DNA of 64,000 nt from JADKAV01 sp963769435 (GTDB lineage: Bacteria; Actinomycetota; Actinomycetes; S36-B12; UBA10799), in assembly GCA_963769435.1 (NCBI GenBank), contig CAVYLN010000002.1:1488001-1552000 (forward strand), given 5' to 3'. The first letter of the stretch is position 1, and every line of letters begins with the position of its first letter. A program made the translations under genes and the position numbers. Under the pieces are notes generated by a model. It was not told the origin of the DNA and ran no database searches. It was given only the letters and a program-made list of their open reading frames with translations. Positions 37,556 through 48,077 of this stretch are shown one piece after another.

Positions 37556-38609
37556 ATGCGCGCCATGATCATGAAGGAATTCCGCGAGTTGCGGCGGGAC
37601 CATCGCACGATGGGGATGCTCATCGGGATGCCGATCCTGCTGCTGATCGTCTTCGGCTACGCGGCCAACTTCTCCGTCGAAACCATCCCGACGGCAACCC
37701 TCGGGCCGCAGGCGCAACAGGCGGCCACCTTGGTCACCGAGGTGCCGCAGGCTCCGTTCGACGTCACCCTGATCGACACGGACGGCGACGCCGCAACCGC
37801 GCAGGAACTCCTGCAGCGCAACGACGTGGACGTGGCGATCGACACCAGTCAACAGCCCCCTGTCGCATACGTGGACGGCTCGTCACTGTTCACCGCACAG
37901 ACCGCTGTCGCCACCTTCAACCGCCTCGGCGACCGCGTCACGGTCGACGTCCTGTTCAACCCGGATCTGAAAACGAGCTGGGTGATGGTCCCGGCGATCA
38001 TCGGCCTGATCCTGACCTTCATCGGAACCATCGTCACCAGCATCGGCATGGTGAAGGAGAAGCAGACCGGCACGATCGAGCAACTCGCCGTCATGCCCAT
38101 CAAACCCAGCACCGTGATCCTCGGCAAGATCCTCCCGTACTTCCTGCTCGCCACCCTCGACATGGTGCTGGTGACGCTGCTGGGAATGCTGCTGTTCGAC
38201 GTGCCGTTCAACGGCAACGTCGCAGTCTTCGCGCTCGGCGCCGGCCTGTTCCTGTTCGTCGTCCTCGGCTTGGGGGTGTTCATATCCACGATCTCGCAGA
38301 ATGTCGGACAGGCGATCCAGACCGCGTTCTTCTTCCTGCTGCCGCAGATCCTGCTGTCCGGCTTCATCTTCCCGCTGGAGGCGATCCCGTGGGGCGTGCG
38401 ATGGATCAGCTACGGCCTGCCGCTGACGTATTTCACGATGGTGTCCCAAGGAGTCATGTTGCGCGGGGCGCCACTGGATGCGTTGTGGTTCCCCCTGCTG
38501 ATGCTCGCGATCATGGCGGTCATCGTGTTCAGCGGTGCGGTGCTGCGCTTCCGGCGCAACCTGGCACCGGGGGACGGCAGGCGCGCGCAAGTCCAAGGCC
38601 GCAGCATGA
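37556..38609 (+). CDS. ABC-2 permease, YbhS/YbhR type (frameshifted at 3' end)
   Basis: A membrane subunit of about 350 residues: a first TM (MLIGMPILLLIVFGYAANFS), a 140-residue extracytoplasmic domain, and five more helices with the family motif KEKQTGTIEQLAVMPI. Near the end, a run of five G (38568-38572) carries one base too many. With four G the protein ends APGTAGARKSKAAA and its stop overlaps the ATG of the first ATPase. As sequenced it would run on into the ATPase frame. It starts an operon of permease, two NBDs and TetR. Homologues are multidrug or organic-molecule exporters. Confidence 0.8.
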
Positions 38610-39411
38610 GCGTGCGCGACCTGACCGTGCGGTTCGGGGACGTGGTCGGCACTCGACGACGTGTCGTTGGAGACGCCCAGTGGCCACATCACCGCCGTCG
38701 TGGGCGGGGACGGAGCGGGCAAGACCACGCTGCTCAAGGCGATGGCCGGCCTGGTGCCGATCACGTCCGGCACGGTGGACACTCCACCAAGGCAGAGGAT
38801 GGGCTTCATGCCGCCCGGCGCCGGCAGTTGGGCCGACCTCAGCGTCGATGAGAACGTCGCCTTCATCGGCGGTTCGTACGGCCTGTCCGGCGACGCCCTC
38901 GCGCGACGTGCCGACGAACTGCTCGGACGCGCGGGTCTCGATGAGGCCCGGGATCGGCTCGCCGGCAAACTCTCCGGAGGGATGCGGAACAAACTCGGCT
39001 TCTGCCTGGCGATGCTGCACGAGCCCGACCTGCTGGTGCTCGACGAGCCCAGCACCGGGGTGGACCCCGTGAGCCGGGTGGAGCTGTGGCGATTGATTAG
39101 CGAGGCGGCCGTGCAAGGAACGGCGGTCGTACTGGCCACGACCTACATGGACGAGGCCGAGCGGTCCGGGTCGGTGCTGGTGCTGGATCAGGGCAGGCCG
39201 CTGCTGTACGGCGGGCCGCAAGAGATCGTCGCCGCCTACCCGGGTGCGGTCGTGGCAGACCGCGAAACCCCAGCGCCCGCAGTTCGCATGGCGGCACGCC
39301 ACTTCGTTCCGGGAGTGGTGGCCTGACGCGGCACCCGCCGGCAGCGCGACGACGGACATGACGTTGGAGGACGTCGCGATCATCGAATCGTTGCGTCAGG
39401 AGTCGGCATGA
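38606..39411 (+). CDS. ABC ATPase with altered H-loop (YbhF NBD1-like, two frameshifts)
   Basis: First nucleotide-binding subunit, about 267 residues after correction. It begins MSVRDLTVRFGD; a one-base correction near 38650 gives ALDDVSLETPSGH. Walker A is GGDGAGKTT, the signature LSGGMRNK, and Walker B LLVLDEPSTGVDP. The H-loop reads VLATTYMDEAE, with Thr for the catalytic His, so this site is probably degenerate, as is usual for the first NBD of YbhF/RbbA-type pairs. A second correction near 39305 restores a C-terminus ending TLEDVAIIESLRQESA that overlaps the next ATG. Confidence 0.8.
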
Positions 39412-40265
39412 GCGCACTTCTGGAAGCCCGCTCGCTGAGCCGTTCGTTCGGGCGTTTCACGGCCGTCGACGACGTGAGTTTCGACGTGCGACCTGGCGAG
39501 GTCGTCGGACTGCTCGGTGCCAATGGCGCAGGCAAGACCACCGTGATCCGCATGCTTCTGGGTCTGCTGCGCCCGAGCCGCGGAGACGCCCTGCTGAACG
39601 GCAACCGCCCCAACCGCTCGGGCCGGGAACGCCTCGGCTACGTCCCGCAGAGCCTGGGGCTCTACGCCGAACTCACCGTGCGGGAGAACCTCGAGTTCGC
39701 CGCCGAGGCCTTCGGTTGTGCGCCCGGCGGCATTGACCGGTCACCTGCTGGAGGCGCAGGATCGACTGGTCAGCGATCTCCCGCTCGGACTGCGGCGGCA
39801 ACTGGCCTTCGTGTGCGCACTGCAGCACGGCACCGGACGTGCTGGTGCTCGACGAGCCGACATCGGGGGTGGAACCGTTGCGGCGTGCGCGCCTGTGGGA
39901 CCAGATCCGGGAGCAGTCCCAGCGTGGCGTCGGGGTGCTCGTGACGACCCACTACATGCAGGAGGCCGAACAGTGCGACCGCCTGCTGCTGATGTCCGAG
40001 GGCCGACTGGTCGCGCAAGGCACCGTGGCCGACATCGTCGACGGGACCACCGCCGTCTCGGTCGCCTCCGACGACTGGTCCACGGTGTTCGAGGTCCTCA
40101 GCCGCAACGGGTTCGCCATCAACCTCGACGGCCGGGAGGTCCGCGTGATCGATCGCCGACGACACGCACCTGCGTGCGGTCCTGGCCGGTCACGCGATCG
40201 ACGCCACCCTTCGCCCTGTGCCCGCGACCATCGAGGAACGTATGACCATGCTGGGCCGCACGTGA
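39408..40265 (+). CDS. ABC ATPase (YbhF NBD2-like, three frameshifts)
   Basis: Second nucleotide-binding subunit, about 284 residues after correction. Walker A is GANGAGKTT, the signature a divergent LPLGLRRQLA, Walker B VLVLDEPTSGVEP and the H-loop intact (VTTHYMQEAE). Three one-base corrections are needed: in CCC at 39723, in GG at 39835, and near 40147-40152. They yield APAALTGHLLEAQDR, HGTDVLVLDEP, and a normal end (ATIEERMTMLGRT). Its stop overlaps the TetR GTG. Probably pairs with the preceding NBD as a heterodimer with one competent site. Confidence 0.8.
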
Positions 40266-40846
40266 GGCCGCGGGGGAGGCGCCCGGGTGACGACGACACC
40301 CGGCAACGAATCCTGGCGGCGGCCCGCAAGCTGTTCGCGGAGAGCGGCTACGAGCGGGCGGGTATGCGAGCCATCGCCGCCGAAGCCGAGGTCGACCCCG
40401 CGTTGATCAACCACTACTTCGGGTCCAAGCAGGGTCTGCTGACCGAGGCTCTGCGGCTGCCCGTCGATCCTGCCGTCGTCCTGGCGGCGGTGCAGCAGGC
40501 CCCGCGCGACCGGATGGGTGAAGAACTGGTCCGCACGCTGGTGGCGACCTGGGAGCAGCCACCGGTCCGTCAGCACTTCCTGGGCATGCTGCGCACAGCG
40601 GCCTCACACGACGTCGCGCGCGAGGTAATGCAGCAGACGCTGCACGACTCGGTGCAGGTGGCGGTGGCAGGACTTGTGGACGACGATGCCCCGCGCAGGT
40701 CCGCCCTGGTGATCACGCAGATGGCCGGTCTCGCCTTCACCCGCTACTTCCTGCAGCTGCCCGAGGTCACCGCCCTCAGCACCGAGGAGTTGGTGGCCGC
40801 CATCGGCCCCACCATTCAGCGATACCTCACGGGGCCGGTCGACTGA
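40262..40846 (+). CDS. TetR-family regulator of the ABC operon
   Basis: A 194-residue TetR regulator: HTH (GYERAGMRAIAAEAEVDPALINHYFGSKQGLLTEAL) and a C-terminal domain of the type seen beside ABC-2 exporters. GTG at 40262 overlaps the ATPase stop (GTGA). As last gene of the operon it may autoregulate the transporter. Confidence 0.88.
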   Translation: MRPRGRRPGDDDTRQRILAAARKLFAESGYERAGMRAIAAEAEVDPALINHYFGSKQGLLTEALRLPVDPAVVLAAVQQAPRDRMGEELVRTLVATWEQPPVRQHFLGMLRTAASHDVAREVMQQTLHDSVQVAVAGLVDDDAPRRSALVITQMAGLAFTRYFLQLPEVTALSTEELVAAIGPTIQRYLTGPVD

Positions 40847-40879
40847 ACGCCACGGCCCCCGCCGGCCCCCGTCGCCCTC

Positions 40880-40930
40880 GTCAGCCGCCACCCCGTCAGC
40901 GAGCCACCCCGTCAGCCGCCGCCACCCGTC
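40880..40930. repeat. Short tandem repeat CGTCAGCCGCCACC-like
   Basis: Four to five degenerate units of about 15-17 bp (CGTCAGCCGCCACCC, CGTCAGCGAGCCACCC, CGTCAGCCGCCGCCACC, CGTCAGCGAG) run into the left arm of the long palindrome. No gene is seen between 40847 and 41073. Confidence 0.75.
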
Positions 40931-40933
40931 AGC

Positions 40934-41007
40934 GAGGTTGGAGAACGTCCACGAGGTTGGAGAAGACACGCGTGCGTTCTCCAACCTCGTGGACGTTCTC
41001 CAACCTC
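40934..41007. repeat. Long intergenic palindrome, family A, copy 3 (perfect arms)
   Basis: Perfect 31-bp arms (40934-40964 and 40977-41007) around the 12-bp core GACACGCGTGCG. Each arm has two GAGGTTGGAGAA half-sites separated by CGTCCAC. It lies between the convergent TetR and alpha-glucosidase gene ends, so it may terminate both; the sequence conservation across the three copies goes beyond what a terminator needs. Confidence 0.92.
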
Positions 41008-41013
41008 GTGGGT

Positions 41014-41061
41014 GGTGGGTGGCGGGAACCTGGTGGGTGGCGGGAACCTGGTGGGTAGGGG
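41014..41061. repeat. 18-bp tandem repeat
   Basis: GGTGGGTGGCGGGAACCT occurs at 41014-41031 and 41032-41049, followed by a partial third copy. It abuts the right end of the family A palindrome, mirroring the tandem repeats beside copy 1. Confidence 0.85.
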
Positions 41062-41073
41062 CAGCGGTGAGGG

Positions 41074-42658
41074 TCACCCCCGACGTACCCACACGGCGGT
41101 GTCAGGCTGCAGCGCGCCACCGAGAGGGGCCGGATCGGAGCAGGCGACCACCTCACCCTCCGGCAGCGGAATCGGTCGGTCCTGCAGATTCACCAGGACC
41201 TCGAGCCGACGCTTCCCCGAACTCTCGGCCGAAGTGCAACCGGTCCGGCCGGTCGTCGAGCCAGACCAGCAGACCGGCGTGCAACTCCGGGTGCTGCCGG
41301 CGCTGCCCGACCCATGCCCGAGTCAGTGACAGCGTCGACGACGGGCTACGGTTCTGCTCCTGCACCGTGTACTCGGCGAACCGGGCCGGCTGCGGGAGCC
41401 ACGGCCGCGCCGTCGAGAAGCCGAAGGGTGGTCCCGCCCCCTCCCATGGCAGCGGCACCCGGCACCCGTCGCGCCCCCGGTCCACCCGACCAGAGCCCTG
41501 CCAGATCGGATCGGTGAGCACCTCGTCCGGGAGGTCGTCGACGTTCGGCAGGCCGAGTTCCTGGCCCTGATACAAACAGGCCGCGCCAGGCAAGGCGAGC
41601 ATCAGCAGCGTCAACGCCCGAGAACGGGCGACCGACCCGAGGCGGGTGGCGCTGCGCGGGGTGTCGTGGTTGTCGATCACCCACACATGCGTCCCGGCGG
41701 CCGACAAGACCCCCTCGATTGCCGTGCGCAGAGCGGCGGCGTCCCACCCCGCCTTGAGCAGCGGGAAGGCGAACGTGAGCGGGAACTCACGGGCACCGCC
41801 GTAGAGCCCGGCATCCGACCAGATCTCCCCGATCGCGGTCGGTTCATGCTGGTAGCCGTCCAGAACTTCGCGGAACGCGCGCCACACCTGGTGGGTCCGG
41901 TTCCCGGGATCGTGTTCCAGCAGACTGTTGCCGTCGCGCACGCCGGTGCGATCGACGTCCTTGGTCAGATGATCCGCGACGTCGACCCGGAACCCGTCCA
42001 CCCCTTTGTCCAGCCAGTAGCGCCAGATCTGCTCGAACCCCTCAAGCACCGCAGGTTCGGCCCAATTCAGGTCGGGCTGCTCCGCGGTGAAGAGGTGGAA
42101 GTACCACTGCCCCGGCGAGCCGTCCGGCTCGATGACCCGGGTCCAGACCGACGCACCGCTGAACGAGCCCACGACATCGGTGGGCGGGAGGTCACCGTCC
42201 GGGCCGCGGCCGTCCCGGAAGAGGTAACGCGCCCGCTGCGGCGAGCCGCGCCCGGCGGCCACGGCGCCCATGAACCACTCATGCTGGTCGGAGGTGTGGT
42301 TGGGGACCAGGTCGAGCAGCAGGCGCAGACCGCGTGAGTGGACGGCCTCCAGCAACTCGTCGAAGTCGGCCATCGTGCCGAAGATCGGGTCGATGGTGAA
42401 GTAGTCGCTGACGTCGTACCCGTGATCGACCTGCGGACTGCTGAACACCGGCGACAGCCAGATCGCATCGGCCCCGAGCCTCACGATGTGGTCGAGCCGG
42501 GTGATCAGCCCGCGCAGGTCTCCGATGCCCTCGGGGTTCTCGGCGCAGGCGAAGGAGCGGGGGTACACCTGGTAGAACACGGCGGTCTCCCACCACGGCT
42601 GGACGTCGAAAGGCCCACTGCCGCCGGAAGCGGACAGTGGGCCTTTCGCTTGAGCCAC
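41074..42658 (-). CDS. GH13 alpha-glucosidase (frameshifted near C-terminus)
   Basis: Cytoplasmic alpha-glucosidase of the oligo-1,6/maltose type, about 527 residues. The four GH13 regions are present: DLVPNHTSDQH, GFRVDVADH (nucleophile Asp), AIGEIW (acid/base Glu) and VIDNHDTPR. One extra base near 41220 pushes the last 50 codons out of frame; corrected, they read RRLEVLVNLQDRPIPLPEGE and end at 41074. The start is uncertain: GTG at 42658 is in frame, but an intergenic hairpin lies inside that extension, and family N-termini suggest a start closer to WWETAVFYQVYPRSF (about 42600). Last gene of the mal operon, it would hydrolyse the imported sugar. Confidence 0.88.
42608..42647. terminator. 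Hairpin between malE and alpha-glucosidase
   Basis: GAAAGGCCCACTG (42608-42620) pairs perfectly with CAGTGGGCCTTTC (42635-42647) around a 14-nt loop. Located just after the malE stop, it probably attenuates read-through or stabilises the malE mRNA 3' end, giving more binding protein than enzyme. Confidence 0.65.
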
Positions 42659-42662
42659 AGGA

Positions 42663-43910
42663 CTACTGGATGCGCTTCTCCACGTTGGCTTGCGCCTCTT
42701 CCATGGTCGTCTGCGGATCCGCGCCGTCCAGGATGTTCTTCTCAGCCAGGCCCATCTCCTCGTACATCGGGCCCATCTCCGGGTACGGCAGGTTCGGGAA
42801 CCCGTCGGTCCCGAACTCGGCGACCGCCTTGATGATCGGGTCATCCTCAGCGGCCGTCAGCGAGTCCTTCCACGCCGGCGGGCGCGGGTCGGCAGCGAAC
42901 AGGCTGTCCATGAACTCGGTGTTCAGCGTCGCGTCCAGGAACGCCTGCGCGGTCGTCGCGTTCTGCGAGCTCTGGCTCAGGTAGAAGCCCTGCGCCCCGA
43001 CGATCGGGATCGAGGGGGTCTCCAAGCCGTCCCAGGTCGGCAGTCCCTCAGCGCTGAACGGCACGTCCGCCTCGGCTTCCTCGACGATCGCCTTGTTCCA
43101 CGGACCGGTGATCCAGTAGGCGAGTTTGCCCTGCGACCACGCGTTGGTCAGGTCGTCACCGACGAAGGTCGACTTCACGATGCCCTGCTTGCCCCAGTCG
43201 GAGAAGGCCTCCGCCCATGCGATTCCACCCGGGCTGGCGAGTCCGAGGTCCTGGACGTCGTAGTTGCCCTCGGCGTCAGGGCCACCGAAGAAGTAGCCAC
43301 CGGCAGCGGAGAAGAACGGGAACGCGTGGTAGGCGTCACCGGCGTCACCGACCTGCAGGCCCACGGGGAACTGCGTCTTCTTGTCCTTCTTCAACTGCAG
43401 TCCGGTCTCGCCCATCTCGTTCAGCGAGGTGGGTGCATCCGGTGCGAGTTTGGTGTTGCGGAACAGCAGGATGTTCTCGGTCGCGATCGGCACACCGTAC
43501 GTCTGCCCGGAGATCGTGAACGCGTTGACGGACGCGGTGACGAAGCTCTCCTTGCTGGAGCCGAGGTTGATCGGTGCCACAAGACCGCTGTCCACGAACT
43601 CACCGGCCCAGTCGTTGGCGCCGAGCAGGATGTCGGGGCCCTTGCCCTGCGGTGCCTGCTGGACGAACTGGTCCTTCATCCCGTCGAAGTTGACCTGCTC
43701 GACGGTGACGGTGACCCCGTTCTCCTCACCCCAGGTCTGGGCGAGTTCCCCGATCGGTCCGGCGCGCTTCTCGTCGGCCCAGATGGTCAGGGCGGAGCCG
43801 GACTCCGCTTCCGAGCCGGAACCTCCGTCGTCCCCGCCCCCACATGCGGCCAGCCCGAGACTCAGTGTGAGAGTCGCGGCCAGCGCCATTCCTCGCTTGA
43901 TGCTGTGCAT
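42663..43910 (-). CDS. malE: Maltose/maltodextrin-type ABC substrate-binding lipoprotein
   Basis: A 415-residue solute-binding lipoprotein. Signal peptide with lipobox LAAC, Gly/Ser linker, then a two-lobe family 1 binding fold (TIWADEKRAGPIGELAQTW, GPDILLGANDWAGEF, YGVPIATENILLFRN, YWITGPWNKAIVEE). ATG at 43910 has GGAG at good spacing and is preferred over a GTG two codons upstream. It captures a maltose-like oligosaccharide outside the membrane for MalFGK. The 199-bp gap upstream holds its own likely promoter. Confidence 0.92.
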   Translation of the reverse strand: MHSIKRGMALAATLTLSLGLAACGGGDDGGSGSEAESGSALTIWADEKRAGPIGELAQTWGEENGVTVTVEQVNFDGMKDQFVQQAPQGKGPDILLGANDWAGEFVDSGLVAPINLGSSKESFVTASVNAFTISGQTYGVPIATENILLFRNTKLAPDAPTSLNEMGETGLQLKKDKKTQFPVGLQVGDAGDAYHAFPFFSAAGGYFFGGPDAEGNYDVQDLGLASPGGIAWAEAFSDWGKQGIVKSTFVGDDLTNAWSQGKLAYWITGPWNKAIVEEAEADVPFSAEGLPTWDGLETPSIPIVGAQGFYLSQSSQNATTAQAFLDATLNTEFMDSLFAADPRPPAWKDSLTAAEDDPIIKAVAEFGTDGFPNLPYPEMGPMYEEMGLAEKNILDGADPQTTMEEAQANVEKRIQ

Positions 43911-44115
43911 CTGCACTCCGTTCTGCGTTGTGTGCGTAGTTCAGGCCCCCGCCACGTCAGTCGAGCGCTACGGCTGCCGGAATGCTGCCAACCTAGCGGA
44001 GGCGCTCACGGGACGCACCCGAACGCGCCACGGGGCGGGATTCTGAGATATGTCCGTGACGTTCGAGACGCAGTCGCACGGCCGCCCCGGCGGTCTGCGT
44101 GTCGCGCCAGCACCC
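43911..44115. other. Intergenic region between malK and malE
   Basis: Gene-free stretch of about 200 bp, containing the malE ribosome site and probably a promoter. No clear operator palindrome or terminator was recognised. Confidence 0.4.
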
Positions 44116-45315
<1,200 letters not shown>

Positions 45316-45444
45316 TGCGACCTCCGATTGGCTCGGTTACTTCCTTGTGACCCGGGGACCTGCGGCCCCCGTCTGCTTGTCCGTCACGCTAGCGCGAAAA
45401 TCCCGCCTTTGGCGCCGCGTCACTTGCTGCGAACCCATGTGCTC

Positions 45445-46388
45445 TCAGCCCTTCACCGCGCCCGATGTGAGCCCGGTGACGAGGTACTTCTGGGTGAACG
45501 CGAACACCGTGATCATGGGCACCGCGGCCAGCAGCGCTCCCGCGGCGAACTTGCCCCACTCCTGCAGGTTGCCGGAGACATACGTCTGCATGCCGACCGC
45601 CAAGCGTGGTGTCGGTGGTGTTCGGCAACAGGGTCTGGGCGATCGCCAGTTCGTTGAAGACGAACGTGAACGTCACGAAGAACACGACCACCATGACCGG
45701 CGCCGAGAGACGCAGCACGAGGCCGAAGAAGATCCGGACGTGACTCGCGCCGTCGATCTTGGCCGACTCGTCGATCTCCACCGGAACCGTGTCGAAGAAA
45801 CCCTTGATCAGGTAGGTGTTGACGCCCAACGACCCGCCGAGATAGATCAGGATCAGCCCGGTCACCGTGCCGCTGCCCATACCGCGGGAAGACCTCGGCG
45901 ATCTTGGTCATGAGGATGAAGATCGCGGTGATGGCCAGGATCTGCGGGAACATCTGCAGCAGCACCAGCGACAGCAGGCCAGGGCGGCGCCCCTTGAACC
46001 GCATCCGGCTGAACGCGAAGGCCGCTGAGGCCGACATCAGCGTGGACAGCGTCGCGGCGACCAGGGCCACGGTCAGCGAGTTGCGGAACCAGATCCCGTA
46101 GGGAAGACGCGGATCGTTGAAGATCGCGCTGAAGTTCTCGAGGCTGAACGTCTGCGGGATGAACAGGCACGTCACCGCGGACAGGCCGGTCTTGGTGGGC
46201 GGACAGGCCGAGGACAGCGAACCGACCGGGTTCAGGGCCACACCGATGATGTAGGTGATCGGGAAGATCGCGAAGAGCACGGCCGCGATCGCGATGGCGT
46301 GGCGCCAGCCCATCGTGGTGATCCACCGCCCGAAACTCATCCGGGGCGCGGCCGCAGTTTGGCGCGAGGTTTCCGTCGAGGTACTCAT
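45445..46388 (-). CDS. malG: Maltose-type ABC permease MalG (two frameshifts)
   Basis: Inner-membrane permease of about 313 residues with six helices. The EAA coupling loop reads VEIDESAKIDGASHVRIFFGLVLRL (EAA replaced by ESA). The frame changes near 45880 (FPR joined to MGSGTVTGLILIY) and near 45605 (TTL joined to AVGMQTYVSG), each one extra base. The corrected C-terminus ends TQKYLVTGLTSGAVKG. The ATG overlaps the malF stop (ATGA). Partners with MalF to form the translocation path. Confidence 0.88.
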
Positions 46389-48019
46389 TGCTTGATCTCC
46401 TCCAGACGCCTGGTCAATCGGAAGCTGTACGCGGAGACCGCGGCCACGATGATGAAGATGATCATTGAGATCGCCGAGGCGAACCCGAGCAGTTGCTCGT
46501 TGGTCCCGAACGCCAATCGATAGGTGTAGGTGATCAACAGGTCCGTCTGCCCGCCCTGGATGGGGGAGCCGGCGAACGGTCCGCCGTTGGTGAGCAACTG
46601 GATGAGCGTGAAGTTGTTGAAGTTGAACGAGAACGAGGCGATCAGCAACGGCGAGACGCTGACCATCAGCAACGGCAGGACGATCGTGCGGAAGGCCCGG
46701 AAGGCACTGGCGCCGTCGACGAATGCCGCCTCCTTCAAGTCCTGCGGGATCGCCGTCAGGGCGCCGGTGACTACCAGCAGCATGTACGCGTAGCCGATCC
46801 AGAGGTTCACGACGAGCACCGACAGTTTCGCGAGGCTGCCGTCACCGAGCCAGTCGATGTTCACGCCCAGGATCTGGTTGATGATCCCGAAGTCGCGGTT
46901 GAGCATTCCACGCCAGACCAGAGCGGTCATGAAGATCGGCAGCGAGTACGGCAGGACCAGGGCGAGTCGATAGAACCGCTGGCCCCGCATGCGCTTGTCC
47001 TGCATGACAAGGGCCATGCCCAGTCCGAAGCCGAACTGCATGAGCACGGTCCCGATCGCGAAGGCGAACGACCAGATCAGGATCGGCAGGAAGTTGGCTC
47101 GGACACCGGGATCGGTCAGGACCGTGGTGTAGTTGTCCAATCCGACGCTCACGGGCCAGCCGGGGGTAAGGAACTGACCCTCGTTCTGCCTGTTCGACAC
47201 ATCCGGGTCGAACGTGTCGCTCGTGTACAGCCCAACACTCTGGTTGGCCGTGAACACGGTCCCGGTCGCGGTGTCGGTGAACGTGTCGGTTTCCGGGTCG
47301 TAGGCGAAGTCGGATTGCCGCAGCTCGGCGCGGGTGGGACTCGACTGACGCAGGTTGTACCCCTGCTCGGTGTCCCAGGGGACCGCCAGGGCTCGCCACT
47401 GTGCATCCAGCTCCGGGTCACCGGTCAGTTGTCCGAGGTTCAGGGTCTTGTAGTCGGGCACGGCGGTCGCGGCCTCGCCGGTGAACTCCGCGTCCGGAGC
47501 GGGGGTCACCCCCTCGTTCGTACCGATGAGCGCGGCGCCGGTCTCGGGGTCGGTGATCAGCATCGAGATCTCACCGCCCTTCTCGATCGGGCGCACGTCG
47601 AAACTGGGCGATCCCTCGACCGGCTTCTCGTTCTGCACCTGGATCGACTTGCGCGCCTCCTCCTGCGAGATCAGGTGGCCGGTGCCGAGGTTGGTGAACG
47701 AGGCGTAGAACGTGTACCCGGCTGGATACAACTGGAAGGCCACGAGGAACACGAGCCCCGGAAGCATGTACTTCAGCGGGAGCCCGCCTCGCCGGAAGTA
47801 GGTGATGTTGACCAGCACCAGCACCACGACGAGGAAGCCGACGGCGAGCCACCAGTTCGCCCCGTAGGCCTTGAGTACCGCCCAGATGCCGAGTACATCG
47901 ATGAGTCCGAGGATTACCAGCTTCACTATCCAGGCGTTCAGACTGCCGATCGGCATCGCTGCTAGCGGCGAATTACCCGACGACTTCGTCCCCACGTCCG
48001 GCGGCTTCGTAGTAGACAC
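46385..48019 (-). CDS. malF: Maltose-type ABC permease MalF
   Basis: A 544-residue permease with N-terminal extra helices, a large soluble insert (about residues 130-310) between early helices comparable to the enteric MalF P2 loop, and the binding-protein-dependent transport core. The EAA loop is LKEAAFVDGASAFRAFRTIVLPLL. GTG start at 48019. First structural gene of the minus-strand operon malF-malG-malK-malE-glucosidase. Confidence 0.9.
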   Translation of the reverse strand: MSTTKPPDVGTKSSGNSPLAAMPIGSLNAWIVKLVILGLIDVLGIWAVLKAYGANWWLAVGFLVVVLVLVNITYFRRGGLPLKYMLPGLVFLVAFQLYPAGYTFYASFTNLGTGHLISQEEARKSIQVQNEKPVEGSPSFDVRPIEKGGEISMLITDPETGAALIGTNEGVTPAPDAEFTGEAATAVPDYKTLNLGQLTGDPELDAQWRALAVPWDTEQGYNLRQSSPTRAELRQSDFAYDPETDTFTDTATGTVFTANQSVGLYTSDTFDPDVSNRQNEGQFLTPGWPVSVGLDNYTTVLTDPGVRANFLPILIWSFAFAIGTVLMQFGFGLGMALVMQDKRMRGQRFYRLALVLPYSLPIFMTALVWRGMLNRDFGIINQILGVNIDWLGDGSLAKLSVLVVNLWIGYAYMLLVVTGALTAIPQDLKEAAFVDGASAFRAFRTIVLPLLMVSVSPLLIASFSFNFNNFTLIQLLTNGGPFAGSPIQGGQTDLLITYTYRLAFGTNEQLLGFASAISMIIFIIVAAVSAYSFRLTRRLEEIKQ

Positions 48020-48077
48020 ACGACATTCCTACCAAGAACGGGGCGTGCTTCGTCTGTCGAAACGCACTGTTGGTCGC

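Noticed and set aside
37384..37623. Minus-strand frame with a helix-turn-helix-like AANVGVSRKLLRK segment
   Set aside because: Overlaps the inverted repeat and the ends of two real genes; lacks a start context and further domain support.
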